Source: Pteria penguin (lineage: Eukaryota > Mollusca > Bivalvia > Pterioida > Pteriidae). Taken from it: a stretch of DNA of 64,000 nt. Both the position numbers and the translations under genes were made by a program. Of this stretch, positions 15,001-23,822 are shown piece after piece. The stretch spans positions 8,049,329-8,113,328 of the forward strand of contig CM068590.1 of assembly GCA_035048485.1 (NCBI GenBank). Direction: 5' to 3'. How positions within the stretch are numbered: the stretch's first letter is position 1; every line of letters starts with the position of its first letter. Below the pieces are notes generated by a model that saw only the letters and a list, made by a program, of their open reading frames with translations, made no database searches and had not been told where the DNA came from.

Positions 15001-15907
15001 AACAAAGGAGATTTTCCCCTTGAAACCCGTTTTTCTTTAATAAAGACCCTTAAACCCTAACAAACCCTATCAAATTTGGAATCAGTGGAAAGGTCTTGAC
15101 CTCACCTTTCATGTGATACCACTTGTAGAATTCTATCTTTCGATCCCACAGAGTTATAACCCTTTTTTATTTGTAAACAAAGGAGATTTTCTCCTTGAAA
15201 CCCGTTTTTCTTTAATAAAGGACCCTTAAACCCTACAAACCCTATCAAATTTGGTATCAGTGGAAAGGTCTTGACCTCACCTTTCATGTGATACCACTTG
15301 TATAATTCTATCTTTCGATCCCACAGAGTTATAACCCTTTTTTATTTGTAAACAAAGGAGATTTTCCCTTTCAAACCCGTTTTTTTAATAAAGACCCTTA
15401 AACCCTACAAAACCCTATCAAATTTGGTATCAGTGGAAAGGTCTTGACCTCACCTTTCATGTGATACCACTTGTAGAATTCTATCTTTCGATCCCACAGA
15501 GTTATAACCCTTTTTTATTTGTAAACAAAGGAGATTTTCCTCTTGAAACCCGTTTTTCTTTAATAAAGACCCTTAAACCCTACAAACCCTATCAAATTTG
15601 GTATCAGTGGAAAGGTCTTGACCTCACCTTTTATGTGATACCACTTGTAGAATTCTATCTTTCGATCTCACAGAGTTATAACCCTTTTTTATTTGTAAAC
15701 AAAGGAGATTTTCCTCTTGAAACCCGTTTTTCTTTAATAAAGACCCTTAAACCCTACAAACCCTATCAAATTTGGTATCAGTGGAAAGGTCTTGACCTCA
15801 CCTTTCATGTGATACCACTTGTAGAATTCTATCTTTCGATTCCACAGAGTTATAACCCTTTTTTATTTCTAAACAAAGGAGATTTTCCCTTTCAAACCCG
15901 TTTTTTT
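1..15907 (+). repeat. 175-bp satellite array, block 1 (diverged)
   Basis: About 91 head-to-tail copies of an AT-rich monomer of 174-176 bases. All copies face the same way. Landmarks in each monomer, in order, are a dyad around GGTCTTGACC, an EcoRI site in TAGAATTCTA, TTTCGATCCCACAGAG, a T-rich run, ACAAAGGAGATTTT, CTTGAAACCCG and TTAATAAAGACCC. Compared with the right end of the window, monomers here differ more from one another. Many lack one C in the CCCTACCAAACCC stretch (174 bases), and many carry TAAGAAAGACCC with CTCCTTG. Rare variants recur at scattered spacings: TTTTGTCCTTAAAACCCG near 7676, 12386, 12738 and 13960, and CAAAGCAGCTTT near 1052 and 2626. I see no strict higher-order period. 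Because 174 is divisible by three, runs of such monomers leave long open frames on both strands. These have no features of real genes. The array runs off the left edge of the window. Confidence 0.97.
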
Positions 15908-16407
15908 NNNNNNNNNNNNNNNNNNNNNNNNNNNNNNNNNNNNNNNNNNNNNNNNNNNNNNNNNNNNNNNNNNNNNNNNNNNNNNNNNNNNNNNNNNNNN
16001 NNNNNNNNNNNNNNNNNNNNNNNNNNNNNNNNNNNNNNNNNNNNNNNNNNNNNNNNNNNNNNNNNNNNNNNNNNNNNNNNNNNNNNNNNNNNNNNNNNNN
16101 NNNNNNNNNNNNNNNNNNNNNNNNNNNNNNNNNNNNNNNNNNNNNNNNNNNNNNNNNNNNNNNNNNNNNNNNNNNNNNNNNNNNNNNNNNNNNNNNNNNN
16201 NNNNNNNNNNNNNNNNNNNNNNNNNNNNNNNNNNNNNNNNNNNNNNNNNNNNNNNNNNNNNNNNNNNNNNNNNNNNNNNNNNNNNNNNNNNNNNNNNNNN
16301 NNNNNNNNNNNNNNNNNNNNNNNNNNNNNNNNNNNNNNNNNNNNNNNNNNNNNNNNNNNNNNNNNNNNNNNNNNNNNNNNNNNNNNNNNNNNNNNNNNNN
16401 NNNNNNN
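15908..16407. other. Assembly gap (500 N)
   Basis: Exactly 500 undetermined bases with satellite of the same orientation on both sides. The round length indicates a placeholder inserted at scaffolding, so the true amount of missing satellite is unknown. Open frames that run through the Ns are artefacts. Confidence 0.99.
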
Positions 16408-17928
16408 CCCTTGAAACCGTTTTTTCTTAAATAAAGACCCTTAAACCCTACCAAACCCTATCAAATTTGGTATCAGTGCAAAGGTCTTGACCTCACCTTT
16501 CATGTGATACCACTTGTAGAATTCTATCTTTCGATCCCACAGAGTTATAACCCTTTTTTATTTGTAAACAAAGGAGATTTTCCCCTTGAAACCCGTTTTT
16601 CTTTAATAAAGACCCTTAAACTCTACCAAACCCTACCAAATTTGGTATCAGTGCAAAGGTCTTGACCTCACCTTTCATGTGATACCACTTGTAGAATTCT
16701 ATCTTTCGATCCCACAGAGTTATAACCCTTTTTTATTTGTAAACAAAGGAGATTTCCCCTTGAAACCCGTTTTTCTTTAATAAAGACCCTTAAACCCTAC
16801 CAAACCCTATCAAATTTGGTATCAGTGGAAAGGTCTTGACCTCACCTTTCATGTGATACCACTTGTAGAATTCTATCTTTCGATCCCACAGAGTTATAAC
16901 CCTTTTTTATTTGTAAACAAAGGAGATTTTCCCCTTGAAAACCCGTTTTTCTTTAATAAAGACCCTTAAACCCTACCAAACCCTATCAAATTTGGTATCA
17001 GTGGAAAGGTCTTGACCTCACGTTTCATGTGATACCACTTGTAGAATTCTATCTTTCGATCCCACAGAGTTATAACCCTTTTTTATTTGTAAACAAAGGA
17101 GATTTTCTCCTTGAAACCCGTTTTTCTTTAATAAAGACCCTTAAACCCTACCAAACCCTATCAAATTTTGTATCAGTGCAAAGGTCTTGACCTCACCTTT
17201 CATGTGATACCACTTGTAGAATTCTATCTTTCGATCCCACAGAGTTATAACCCTTTTTTATTTGTAAACAAAGGAGATTTCCCCTTGAAACCAGTTTTTC
17301 TTTAATAAAGACCCTTAAACCCTACCAAACCCTATCAAATTTGGTATCAGTGGAAAGGTCTTGACATCACCTTTCATGTGATACCACTTGTAGAATTCTA
17401 TCTTTCGATCCCACAGAGTTATAACCCTTTTTTATTTGTAAACAAAGGAGATTTCCCCTTGAAACCCGTTTTTCTTTAATAAAGACCCTTAAACTTTACC
17501 AAACCCTATCAAATTTGGTATCAGTGGAAAGGTCTTGACCTCACCTTTCATGTGATACCACTTGTAGAATTCTATCTTTCGATCCCACAGAGTTATATCC
17601 CTTTTTTATTTGTAAACAAAGGAGATTTTCTCCTTGAAACCCGTTTTTCTTTAATAAAGACCCTTAAACCCTACCAAACCCTATCAAATTTGGTATCAGT
17701 GCAAAGGTCTTGACCTCACCTTTCATGTGATACCACTTGTAGAATTCTATCTTTCGATCCCACAGAGTTATAACCCTTTTTTATTTGTAAACAAAGGAGA
17801 GTTTCCCCTTGAAACCCGTTTTTCTTTAATAAAGACCCTTAAACCCTACCAAACCCTATCAAATTTGGTATCAGTGGAAAGGTCTTGACCTCACCTTTCA
17901 TGTGATACCACTTGCAGAATTCTATCTT
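16408..17928 (+). repeat. 175-bp satellite array, block 1 continued
   Basis: About nine monomers of the same satellite and orientation as before the gap. Several carry GTGCAAAGG instead of GTGGAAAGG, a variant seen elsewhere in block 1. The last monomer breaks off inside the TAGAATTCTATCTT segment, where the 127-base repeat array begins. Confidence 0.96.
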
Positions 17929-18689
17929 ATCTTTACATTTCAACAACTGTTCATGTGTCACTGCTGGTGGAAGGACACTTGTCGGGCAGTCCTTTATATA
18001 TGGTTTCATGATTTTTGGACTTGTGGTTTGGATTTATCCATCATCTTTACATTTCAACAACTGTCCATGTGTCACTGCTGGTGGACAATTTGTTCCCGAG
18101 GACACTTGTCGGGCAGTCCTTTATATATGGTTTCATGATTTTTGGACTTGTGGTTTGGATTTATCCATCATCTTTACATTTCAACAACTGTCCATGTGTC
18201 ACTGCTGGTGGACAATTTGTCCCCGAGGACACTTGTCGGGCAGTCCTTTATATATGGTTTCATGATTTTTGGACTTGTGGTTTGGATTTATCCATCATCT
18301 TTACATTTCAACAACTGTCCATGTGTCACTGCTGGTGGACAATTTGTTCCCGAGGACACTTGTCGGGCAGTCCTTTATATATGGTTTCATGATTTTTGGA
18401 CTTGTGGTTTGGATTTATCCATCATCTTTACATTTCAACAACTGTCCATGTGTCACTGCTGGTGGACAATTTGTCCCCGAGGACACTTGTCGGGCAGTAC
18501 TTTATGTATGGTTTCATGATTTTTGGACTTGTGGTTTGAATTTATCCGTCATCTTTACATTTCAACAACTGTCCATGTGTCACGGCTGGTGGACAATTTG
18601 TCCCCGAAGACACTTGTCGGGCAGTCCTTTATATATGGTTTCATGATTTTTGGACTTGTGGTTTGGATTTATCCATCATCTTTACATTT
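17929..18689 (+). repeat. 127-bp tandem repeat array, six units
   Basis: A second, unrelated tandem repeat. Units begin with ATCTTTACATTTCAACAACT at 17929, 18043, 18170, 18297, 18424 and 18551, followed by a 12-base partial unit from 18678. The first unit is 114 bases because it lacks 13 bases after the GCTGGTGG motif. The other five are exactly 127. Units differ by few substitutions; the fifth and sixth are the most diverged. Each unit has a hairpin-prone core: GGACAATTTGTCC is an inverted repeat in the units that read GTCC, and CCCGAGGACACTTGTCGGG folds with GACA pairing TGTC and CCC pairing GGG. The array sits between the two halves of one 175-base monomer with no clear target-site duplication. 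The core vaguely resembles a dispersed repeat I recall from bivalve sequences, but I cannot check that. Open frames through it reflect the 127-base period in all three phases and are not genes. Confidence 0.93.
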
Positions 18690-18738
18690 CGATCCCACAG
18701 AATTATAACATTTTTTTAATTGTAAAGAAAGGAAATTT
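18690..18738 (+). repeat. 175-bp satellite fragment between two inserts
   Basis: A 49-base piece of one satellite monomer, from CGATCCCACAGAATTATAAC to the start of LINE A. It is the right half of the monomer split by the 127-base array. It carries the unusual reading AAAGAAAGG instead of AAACAAAGG, which reappears just after the LINE tail. Confidence 0.9.
18724..18738 (+). repeat. Target-site duplication of LINE A, left copy
   Basis: AAAGAAAGGAAATTT immediately before the LINE body. It matches AAAGAAAGGAGATTT at 23808-23822 with one difference. The shared G in AAAGAAAGG is rare among satellite monomers here, which argues that the two flanks are one duplicated site and not just two monomers. 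Confidence 0.8.
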
Positions 18739-18739
18739 G

Positions 18740-19087
18740 AGAGCTGATGGGGCGAACTGCAGTTCTTTTGAAAACGTAAAAGATGCGTATGCTAAGGTAT
18801 GTGCCAGTATTGATACGGCGAGTGCAGACCACCACATTCTAGTGTACCGATTTAAAGATCACAACGGAGAGATACTAGAGGGATACCACGATGATGGTGA
18901 GCATGGAGCCGGGCGACGTATGTTAAACCATTTGAAGGAAAACAATATTCTGAATACGTCAATTGTCGTCTCTAGATGGTTTGGTGGCCGTCACATCGGT
19001 TATGATCGTTTCCGAATCATGGAACAGGTTATTTCGAGAGTAATTGCAGAAATGTCTGAATTGTGCGCGTCCGGAACCGAAGCATAG
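18740..19087 (+). pseudogene. 5'-truncated ORF1 position: IMPACT/YigZ-type domain protein
   Basis: An open frame of 115 residues to a TAG stop. The frame stays open leftwards into satellite and the 127-base repeat (an ATG at 18650), but those upstream codons are not native, so the real start is missing. The protein has the IMPACT/YigZ (UPF0029) hallmarks: HHILVYRF at about residues 31-38, YHDDGEHGAG at 49-58, and SRWFGGRHIGYDRF at 78-91. These correspond to the DDGE-x-AG and SRWYGG-x-x-x-G-x-DRF motifs of the C-terminal domain of eukaryotic IMPACT, a regulator of GCN2 signalling. About 110 residues is the usual length of this domain. It lies 383 bases before the endonuclease frame, in the ORF1 position. 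Its base composition differs from ORF2: 29 of 60 G+C at 18781-18840 against 13 of 60 at 19501-19560. It may be a captured domain in a LINE ORF1, or a host gene fragment joined by template switching. Domain call is firm; its role is unknown. Confidence 0.8.
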
Positions 19088-19470
19088 ACGTTATCGATGC
19101 GTATAATAGCTAACCAATGAATAGATCCTGTATGAGCATTACAAACGCAGATGTGTGGCAAAACAAAAAACAAGACGGTAAACTTGGTGTTTAAGACTAT
19201 GTATATAAAATCTTATGTTTTTCTCTTACACTTATCCCTCATTCCCCTCTATATTCCCTCTTTCCTACTGCACTTCTTTGCAATACGTATCCTTTTTTTG
19301 AGTTGTGAAAAACACATCAAAGTGAAAGTATGTTTACATTCCGCATGCATGTCCCGTGTCCGTGATAGCTATTTAAATTTCGTTGTTTGGTGTAGATTTA
19401 TATACACAGCGACTTGACAAAACAAAGTTGTTAAGTACTGATACAGCAAATTAGAACCTGTCACTAAATT
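19088..19470 (+). other. LINE A spacer between ORF1-like frame and ORF2
   Basis: 383 bases with no convincing coding potential; the 88-codon frame at 19151-19417 looks fortuitous. There is a TATATAAAATC motif near 19201 and a pyrimidine-rich stretch around 19217-19265. No poly(A) run or splice-like junction marks a boundary between the IMPACT-type frame and the endonuclease, so I cannot place a template-switch point. Confidence 0.6.
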
Positions 19471-20175
19471 ATGATGGATGAACTGAGAATCATATCTGTC
19501 AACTGTCAAGGATTACAAAATTTTGAGAAAAGAAAAGATGTTTTTAAATACTTTAAAGAATTGAAATGTGATATACTCTGTGTACAAGATTCTCATTTTA
19601 CTGCTGATATAGAAACTGATATTAAAAAACAATGGGGGTATGACGGTTACTTTAGTTCATATGCATCTAATGCTAGAGGTGTTGCAATTTTGATGAATAA
19701 TACATTTGAATACAAGATCAATGAGGTTACTCATGATTGTAATGGTAACTTTCTTGCCATGAATTTAAATATTGCTAATACGAACATAAATATTGTTGTT
19801 ATTTACGGGCCTAATACCGACAACCCTTCTTTTTTCAATAACATTACTTCTTTTATCGATGCTACAGATTGCACAAATACAATTATTGTTGGCGACTATA
19901 AGTTAGTTTCTGAACCCAACTTTAGATTATTGTAATTACCTACATATAAATAATCCAAGAAATAGAGAGAAAGTTTTAGAAATGATAGAGACATATAATC
20001 TTATTGATATTTACAGGGAATACTAATCCCGATAAAAGAATGTATACTTGGCGTAAAAGTAATCCAATAAAACAATCACGTTTAGACTTTTTCCTTGTTT
20101 CGGAAAACCTCCTTTCTTCAATAACTGAAACATCAATTTTGACAAGTTATAGATCCGAATAACTCTCCTATATTA
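19471..20175 (+). pseudogene. LINE A ORF2, endonuclease domain (frameshifted)
   Basis: This is the N-terminal apurinic/apyrimidinic-type endonuclease that nicks the target DNA to prime reverse transcription. ORF2 probably starts at the ATG at 19471 or 19474. It opens with IISVNCQGLQ, followed by KCDILCVQDSHF, RGVAILMNN and NIVVIYGPN, the usual order for the family. The first frame ends at 19935. The GDxN motif reads VGDYK, losing the conserved Asn, and a one-base shift follows near 19905. Coding resumes in another frame (NPRNREKVLEMIETYNLIDI), shifts again near 20027 (then NPDKRMYTWRK and QSRLDFFLVSENL), and the terminal SDH motif is destroyed near 20157, where it reads SE then a stop. The catalytic site is therefore lost. 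Confidence 0.85.
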
Positions 20176-22130
20176 TTAAAGCTAAAAACTGTCTGAATTC
20201 ACACATGGAAAAGGACTATGGAAATTAAATAACAGCCTACTTCTTGATAAGGATTATAAAGAGTTAATTGCAAAATGTATAAAAGATGTTAAAAATTCAT
20301 ATTCACTTCCTATATATAATAGAGAAAACCTTGAAAATATCCCGAATGATGAAATACAATTTACCATAAATGATCAACTCTTCCTAGAAACTCTTTTGCT
20401 TGAAATCCGAGGTCGATCTATATCTTTTGCTAGTTATAAAAAGAAAACTTTAAACTTGTATGAAACAACACTACGAGATGAAATACTAAGAATGGAATAA
20501 AATTTTGAATTGTATGAGGAGGAAATCAAAATGAAAAAGAAAAGTCTTGAAGAAATAAGATTAAATAAATTGAAGGGAAGTTTAATCAGATCACGGATTA
20601 AATGGATTGAAGAAGGGGAAAAACCAACAACTTACTTTTGTAATCTTGAATCACGCCATTTTTGTTCAAAAATTATTCCAAAATTAGACACTGGGAAAGA
20701 TATAATAACGGATCAAGATAAAATCTTAATAGAAGTGAGTGATTTTTACCAAATCTGTATAAGAAAAACTGTGATATAGTCGAGATATAGATTTATCGAA
20801 TGAGATGGAAGGTATTAATGCTACAAAATTATCGAATTGTCAAAGGGACAAATTAGAGGGTTTCATATCATTTGATGAGGCAACTAATACATTTAAAGAA
20901 AATGAGAAATAATACTAGCCCTGGAAGTGATGGCTTTTCTGCCTGAGTTGTTTTAAGATATTTTGGAAACAAATAGCATTTTTGTGGTGCGTGCTTTAAA
21001 CTATGGATATAATACAGAAGAATTATCAATAACCCAGCGTCAGGTATTATAACATGTATACCTAAGGACGGAAAACCTAAACAATTTATTAAAAACTGGC
21101 GTCCTATCTCTTTACTTAATATTGTATATAAAATTGGATCAGGGTCTATAGCCGCCAGAATGAAATCAGTGCTAAGTGACATCATTAGTACAAATAAAAC
21201 TGGATTTATCCCAGGTCGATACATTGGGGAAAATACTCGTTTAATCTATGATGTACTATTTCATACTGAAAAATATAATATTCCAGGTATATTGTTTAAT
21301 GATTGATTTCGAAAAGGCATTTGATTCAGTATCATGGAGTTTTATTCATAAAACATTACAGTTTTTTTCAACTTTTGGACCTTTCTCTTATAAAATGGAT
21401 TTCAGTTTTCCAGAAAAATACTATCTCTGCTGTAATGCAATCAGGCTTTTTATCCCCCTTTTTCCCACTAGAAAGAGGCTGCCGTCAGGGTGACCCAATT
21501 TCCAGCTATATATTTTTATTGTGTGCTGAAATTCTCTCACTTAAAATTCGACATAATAAAATACTAAAAGGGATTACAGTAAATCAATTTGAATATAGAA
21601 TTACTTTATATTGCTGATGACACAACATTGATTCTTGATGGGTCTGAAAAATCGCTGAGAGAAGCCATGGAAATTTTACATAAGTTTTATAAAATTTCTG
21701 GTTTTGAAAATGAACATCTCAAAGACGCAGATAGTATGGATAGGCAGTAAAAAATATAGTAAAGACATATTATGTCCTGACCTAAAACTTGTGTGGACAA
21801 CTCAGTTTAAACTTTTTGGCATTGAATATGATGTTGATTTTGAGCAGAATACTATTCTTGAATTTTGACAAAAGGATTGTTAAAATTAAAGCAATAATTA
21901 ATCAATGGCATAAAAGGAATTTGACTCCATTAGGTAGACTAACCCTGATTAAAACCTTGTTAATTTCTCAATTTAATCATCTATTCATATCAATTCCAAA
22001 TCCTGATTTAGGTTTTGTAAAGAAACTTAATTCTATTATATTTGAATTTTTCTGGAATAGTAAAAAGGACAAAGTAAAACGAAATATTATAACACAAGAT
22101 TATGAATTAGGTGGTGTAAAAAATGATTGA
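20176..22130 (+). pseudogene. LINE A ORF2, linker and reverse transcriptase (frameshifted)
   Basis: Continuation of the same polyprotein. A linker with SRIKWIEEGEKPTTYFCNLE near 20587-20650 is typical of L1/Tx1-like ORF2 proteins. Reverse transcriptase blocks follow, scattered over all frames: MRNNTSPGSDGF near 20905, ITCIPKDGKPKQ and NWRPISLLN near 21050-21120, TGFIPGRYIGENTR near 21200-21240, IDFEKAFDS near 21302, RGCRQGDPIS near 21474-21510, and the catalytic ADDT at 21613-21624. The two catalytic aspartates survive in sequence, but the frame shifts just before them. Thumb-region text resembling LTPLGRLTLIKTLLISQFNHL is readable at 21922-21985. Stops or shifts near 20498, 20780, 20945, 21040, 21300, 21610 and 21710 rule out a functional product. 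Confidence 0.87.
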
Positions 22131-23261
22131 TCTCATTAGTTATATAAAAGCTTTAAAAACAACCTGGATAAGACGTATTATTAAAGCTGACAATTGTGAA
22201 TGGTTGACATTAGCAGATTCTTTTTTCGAAACTAGTAAGTTATTTGAATTTGGAAAATCTTTTTTAACACCCCGCATTGATAATATGGATAACCCCTTTT
22301 GGAAAGACGTTTTGTCAGCATGGCTTGAAATTCAAGAAAAAGAAAATCTATCATCCATGACATGGGAACAAATGCTTAAGATACCAATCTGGCATAACCC
22401 AACTTTTACTTTAGATAATAAAAGTATTTGCTTTTATTCTCTATATAGAAAGGGAATTAAATTTGTTAATGATTTCATTGATGTTGATGGGTCTTTTTTA
22501 TCACATCAGAGATTCGAGAAACAATATGAGACACATTTTAATTGTTTAACTTACTTAGGCATCATATCAATGTTAAAAAAGGTTTAAATAAACAGGGGCT
22601 GCAACTTCAACAACATAAAGTTACAGAACCTTTTATTCCCCAAAATATTGAAATATTATTTCTTTCAGGTAAGGGAGCTAGAGATATGTATAAGATTTTG
22701 AAGCAAAACCACACAGTCCCAATCGCTCAAAGAAAATGGACATTAAATTTACCTAATATTGATTTCAACTGGACAAAAACATATCGTCTACCCTTTATTA
22801 TTTTTGAAAGTACTAAATTAAGATGGTTCCAATTTAGAGTAAATCATAATATCCTTGGCACAAATAAAATACTGTTTAAAATGGGTAAAACGGATTCCCC
22901 TAATTGCACCTTTTGCCATACAAACATAGAGACCATATCTCATATACTAGCAGACTGTGAAAAAATACAAAAGCTTATACGAGATTTTCATATGGAATGT
23001 ACAAATCATGATGTCATATTTAACCCTTCTCTACAAGATCTCATATTTGGTACAAATAACTACTCAGAAATTGCATTAAATTTGATTTTGGTAACTATTA
23101 GATTCTATATCTACCGTGCAAGATGTCAAAATAAATGTGTTTCTTTACAGGGTTTATTACATGATCTTAAATTATTGTATAAATTGCAAAAACTTATGAT
23201 GATAGACCAACTTGAAGACTTCAACACACAATGGTCCTCTTGGTCATTCCTTGATAGTTGA
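22123..23261 (+). pseudogene. LINE A ORF2, C-terminal region with zinc knuckle
   Basis: The C-terminal third of ORF2, in two frames joined by a shift near 22580. It overlaps the end of the reverse transcriptase region in a different frame. The second part contains KLRWFQFRVNHNILGTNKIL followed by a Cys/His motif at about 22905-22958 of the form C-x2-C-x8-H-x4-C (CTFCHTNIETISHILADC), the zinc-binding region usual after L1/Tx1-type reverse transcriptases. The frame ends in SSWSFLDS and a TGA at 23259-23261. This is the true ORF2 end, since the AT-rich 3' untranslated region follows. LINE B has a homologous C terminus. Confidence 0.85.
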
Positions 23262-23773
23262 AGGGAAAGATAGTTTGGTTTTTTTTTTTAAGCTCACATG
23301 TAGATTTTATTCATATCATTGTTACTCAATGTATTTTGCTAATTACACAATCTACCTTTATGTATACATGAGAGTGTACGTTGTACATGTGTAAATATGT
23401 ATTTCGCTATGCATGAATGAGTGTATATGTATATGTATATATATGTGTATGTATATATGTATATGTGTAAGTATATGTATGTAGTTGTGTGTATATTGTA
23501 TACCAATGCATGTAGTATATGTATGTGTGTGTTTTGTATTTATGGATGTGTATGTGTATATGTATATGTATGATTGCATTTGAAAATAGTTCTCAACTCA
23601 ACATTTTTGATATTCCTACCCTCAAATCCCCCTTCTCTTACCTCAATCCCCCACCTCTTATTCTCTCCATCTTTCCACCCTCCTTTCATAAAATGTTTTG
23701 TATGTATTATTCAATCAGCCTCTCGGAAGGCATCTTTGTATACTATATGCTATTTGACATGCAAAATAAATAA

Positions 23774-23775
<2 letters not shown>
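23262..23775 (+). other. LINE A 3' untranslated region
   Basis: Sequence between the ORF2 stop and the poly(A) tail, without a supported gene. It starts with a T-run near 23279-23290, contains a long TA/TG-rich stretch, then a C/T-rich segment around 23610-23690, and ends with GCAAAATAAATAAATA, which includes overlapping AATAAA signals directly before the tail. Short open frames on both strands here come from the simple repeat. Confidence 0.85.
23375..23572. repeat. TA/TG/TATG microsatellite in the LINE A 3' UTR
   Basis: Degenerate simple repeat of GTATAT, ATGTGT and TATG words across about 200 bases. It translates on the minus strand as a Thr/Tyr/Ile/His-rich string, which is a composition artefact. 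LINE B has a CA-rich simple repeat in its own 3' region (near 25816-25848 and 32140-32172), so a TG-rich 3' region may be an ancestral trait of the group. Confidence 0.8.

Positions 23776-23810
<35 letters not shown>
23776..23810 (+). other. Poly(A) tail of LINE A
   Basis: Thirty-five uninterrupted A residues following TAAATAAATA and ending at the satellite sequence GAAAGGAGATTTTCCCC. This marks the 3' end of a retrotransposed transcript. A long uninterrupted tail normally suggests a fairly recent insertion, which sits oddly with the many frameshifts in ORF2. Confidence 0.95.
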
Positions 23811-23812
<2 letters not shown>

Positions 23813-23822
23813 AAGGAGATTT
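23808..23822 (+). repeat. Target-site duplication of LINE A, right copy
   Basis: AAAGAAAGGAGATTT, one mismatch from the left copy at 18724-18738. The first three A residues could instead belong to the tail, so the secure length is 12. Satellite resumes in the same monomer phase, completing the interrupted monomer. Confidence 0.8.

Larger units (their letters stand above)
18739..23810 (+). mobile_element. LINE A: 5'-truncated non-LTR retrotransposon, L1/Tx1-like
   Basis: A 5,072-base insertion in the satellite. It holds, in order, an IMPACT-type open frame, a 383-base spacer, a decayed apurinic-type endonuclease, a reverse transcriptase, a C-terminal zinc knuckle, a 3' untranslated region with a TA/TG microsatellite, and a 35-base poly(A) tail. 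A target-site duplication of 12-15 bases brackets it (the leading AAA is ambiguous with the tail). Reverse transcriptase motifs seen include NWRPISLLN, TGFIPGRYIGENTR, IDFEKAFDS, RGCRQGDP and ADDT. This style is typical of the L1/Tx1 group, but clade placement needs a tree. The left edge enters an already open frame, so the copy is 5'-truncated. At least eight frameshifts or stops in ORF2 make it dead. It belongs to the same broad group as LINE B but is clearly a different family. Confidence 0.92.

Noticed and set aside
1..15907. CRISPR array or phage-like repeat
   Set aside because: Units are contiguous with no unique spacers, the repeat is 175 bases long, and the context is eukaryotic.
15461..16414. 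317-codon open frame
   Set aside because: Most of it is translated N from the assembly gap.
18015..18646. Overlapping 125-codon frames with MDLWFGFIHHLYIS
   Set aside because: 127 is not a multiple of three, so the same repeat is read in three phases in turn. All are products of the 127-base tandem repeat.
18650..18739. ATG at 18650 as the start of the IMPACT-type protein
   Set aside because: The first 30 codons lie in the 127-base repeat and satellite, outside the LINE insertion. The frame continuity is accidental and the native start is lost by truncation.
19151..19417. 88-codon frame between the IMPACT-type frame and ORF2
   Set aside because: It is a Leu/Phe/Tyr-rich reading of AT- and CT-rich spacer with no recognisable domain.
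23358..23579. 73-codon minus-strand frame rich in Thr, Tyr, Ile and His
   Set aside because: It is the TA/TG microsatellite read backwards.
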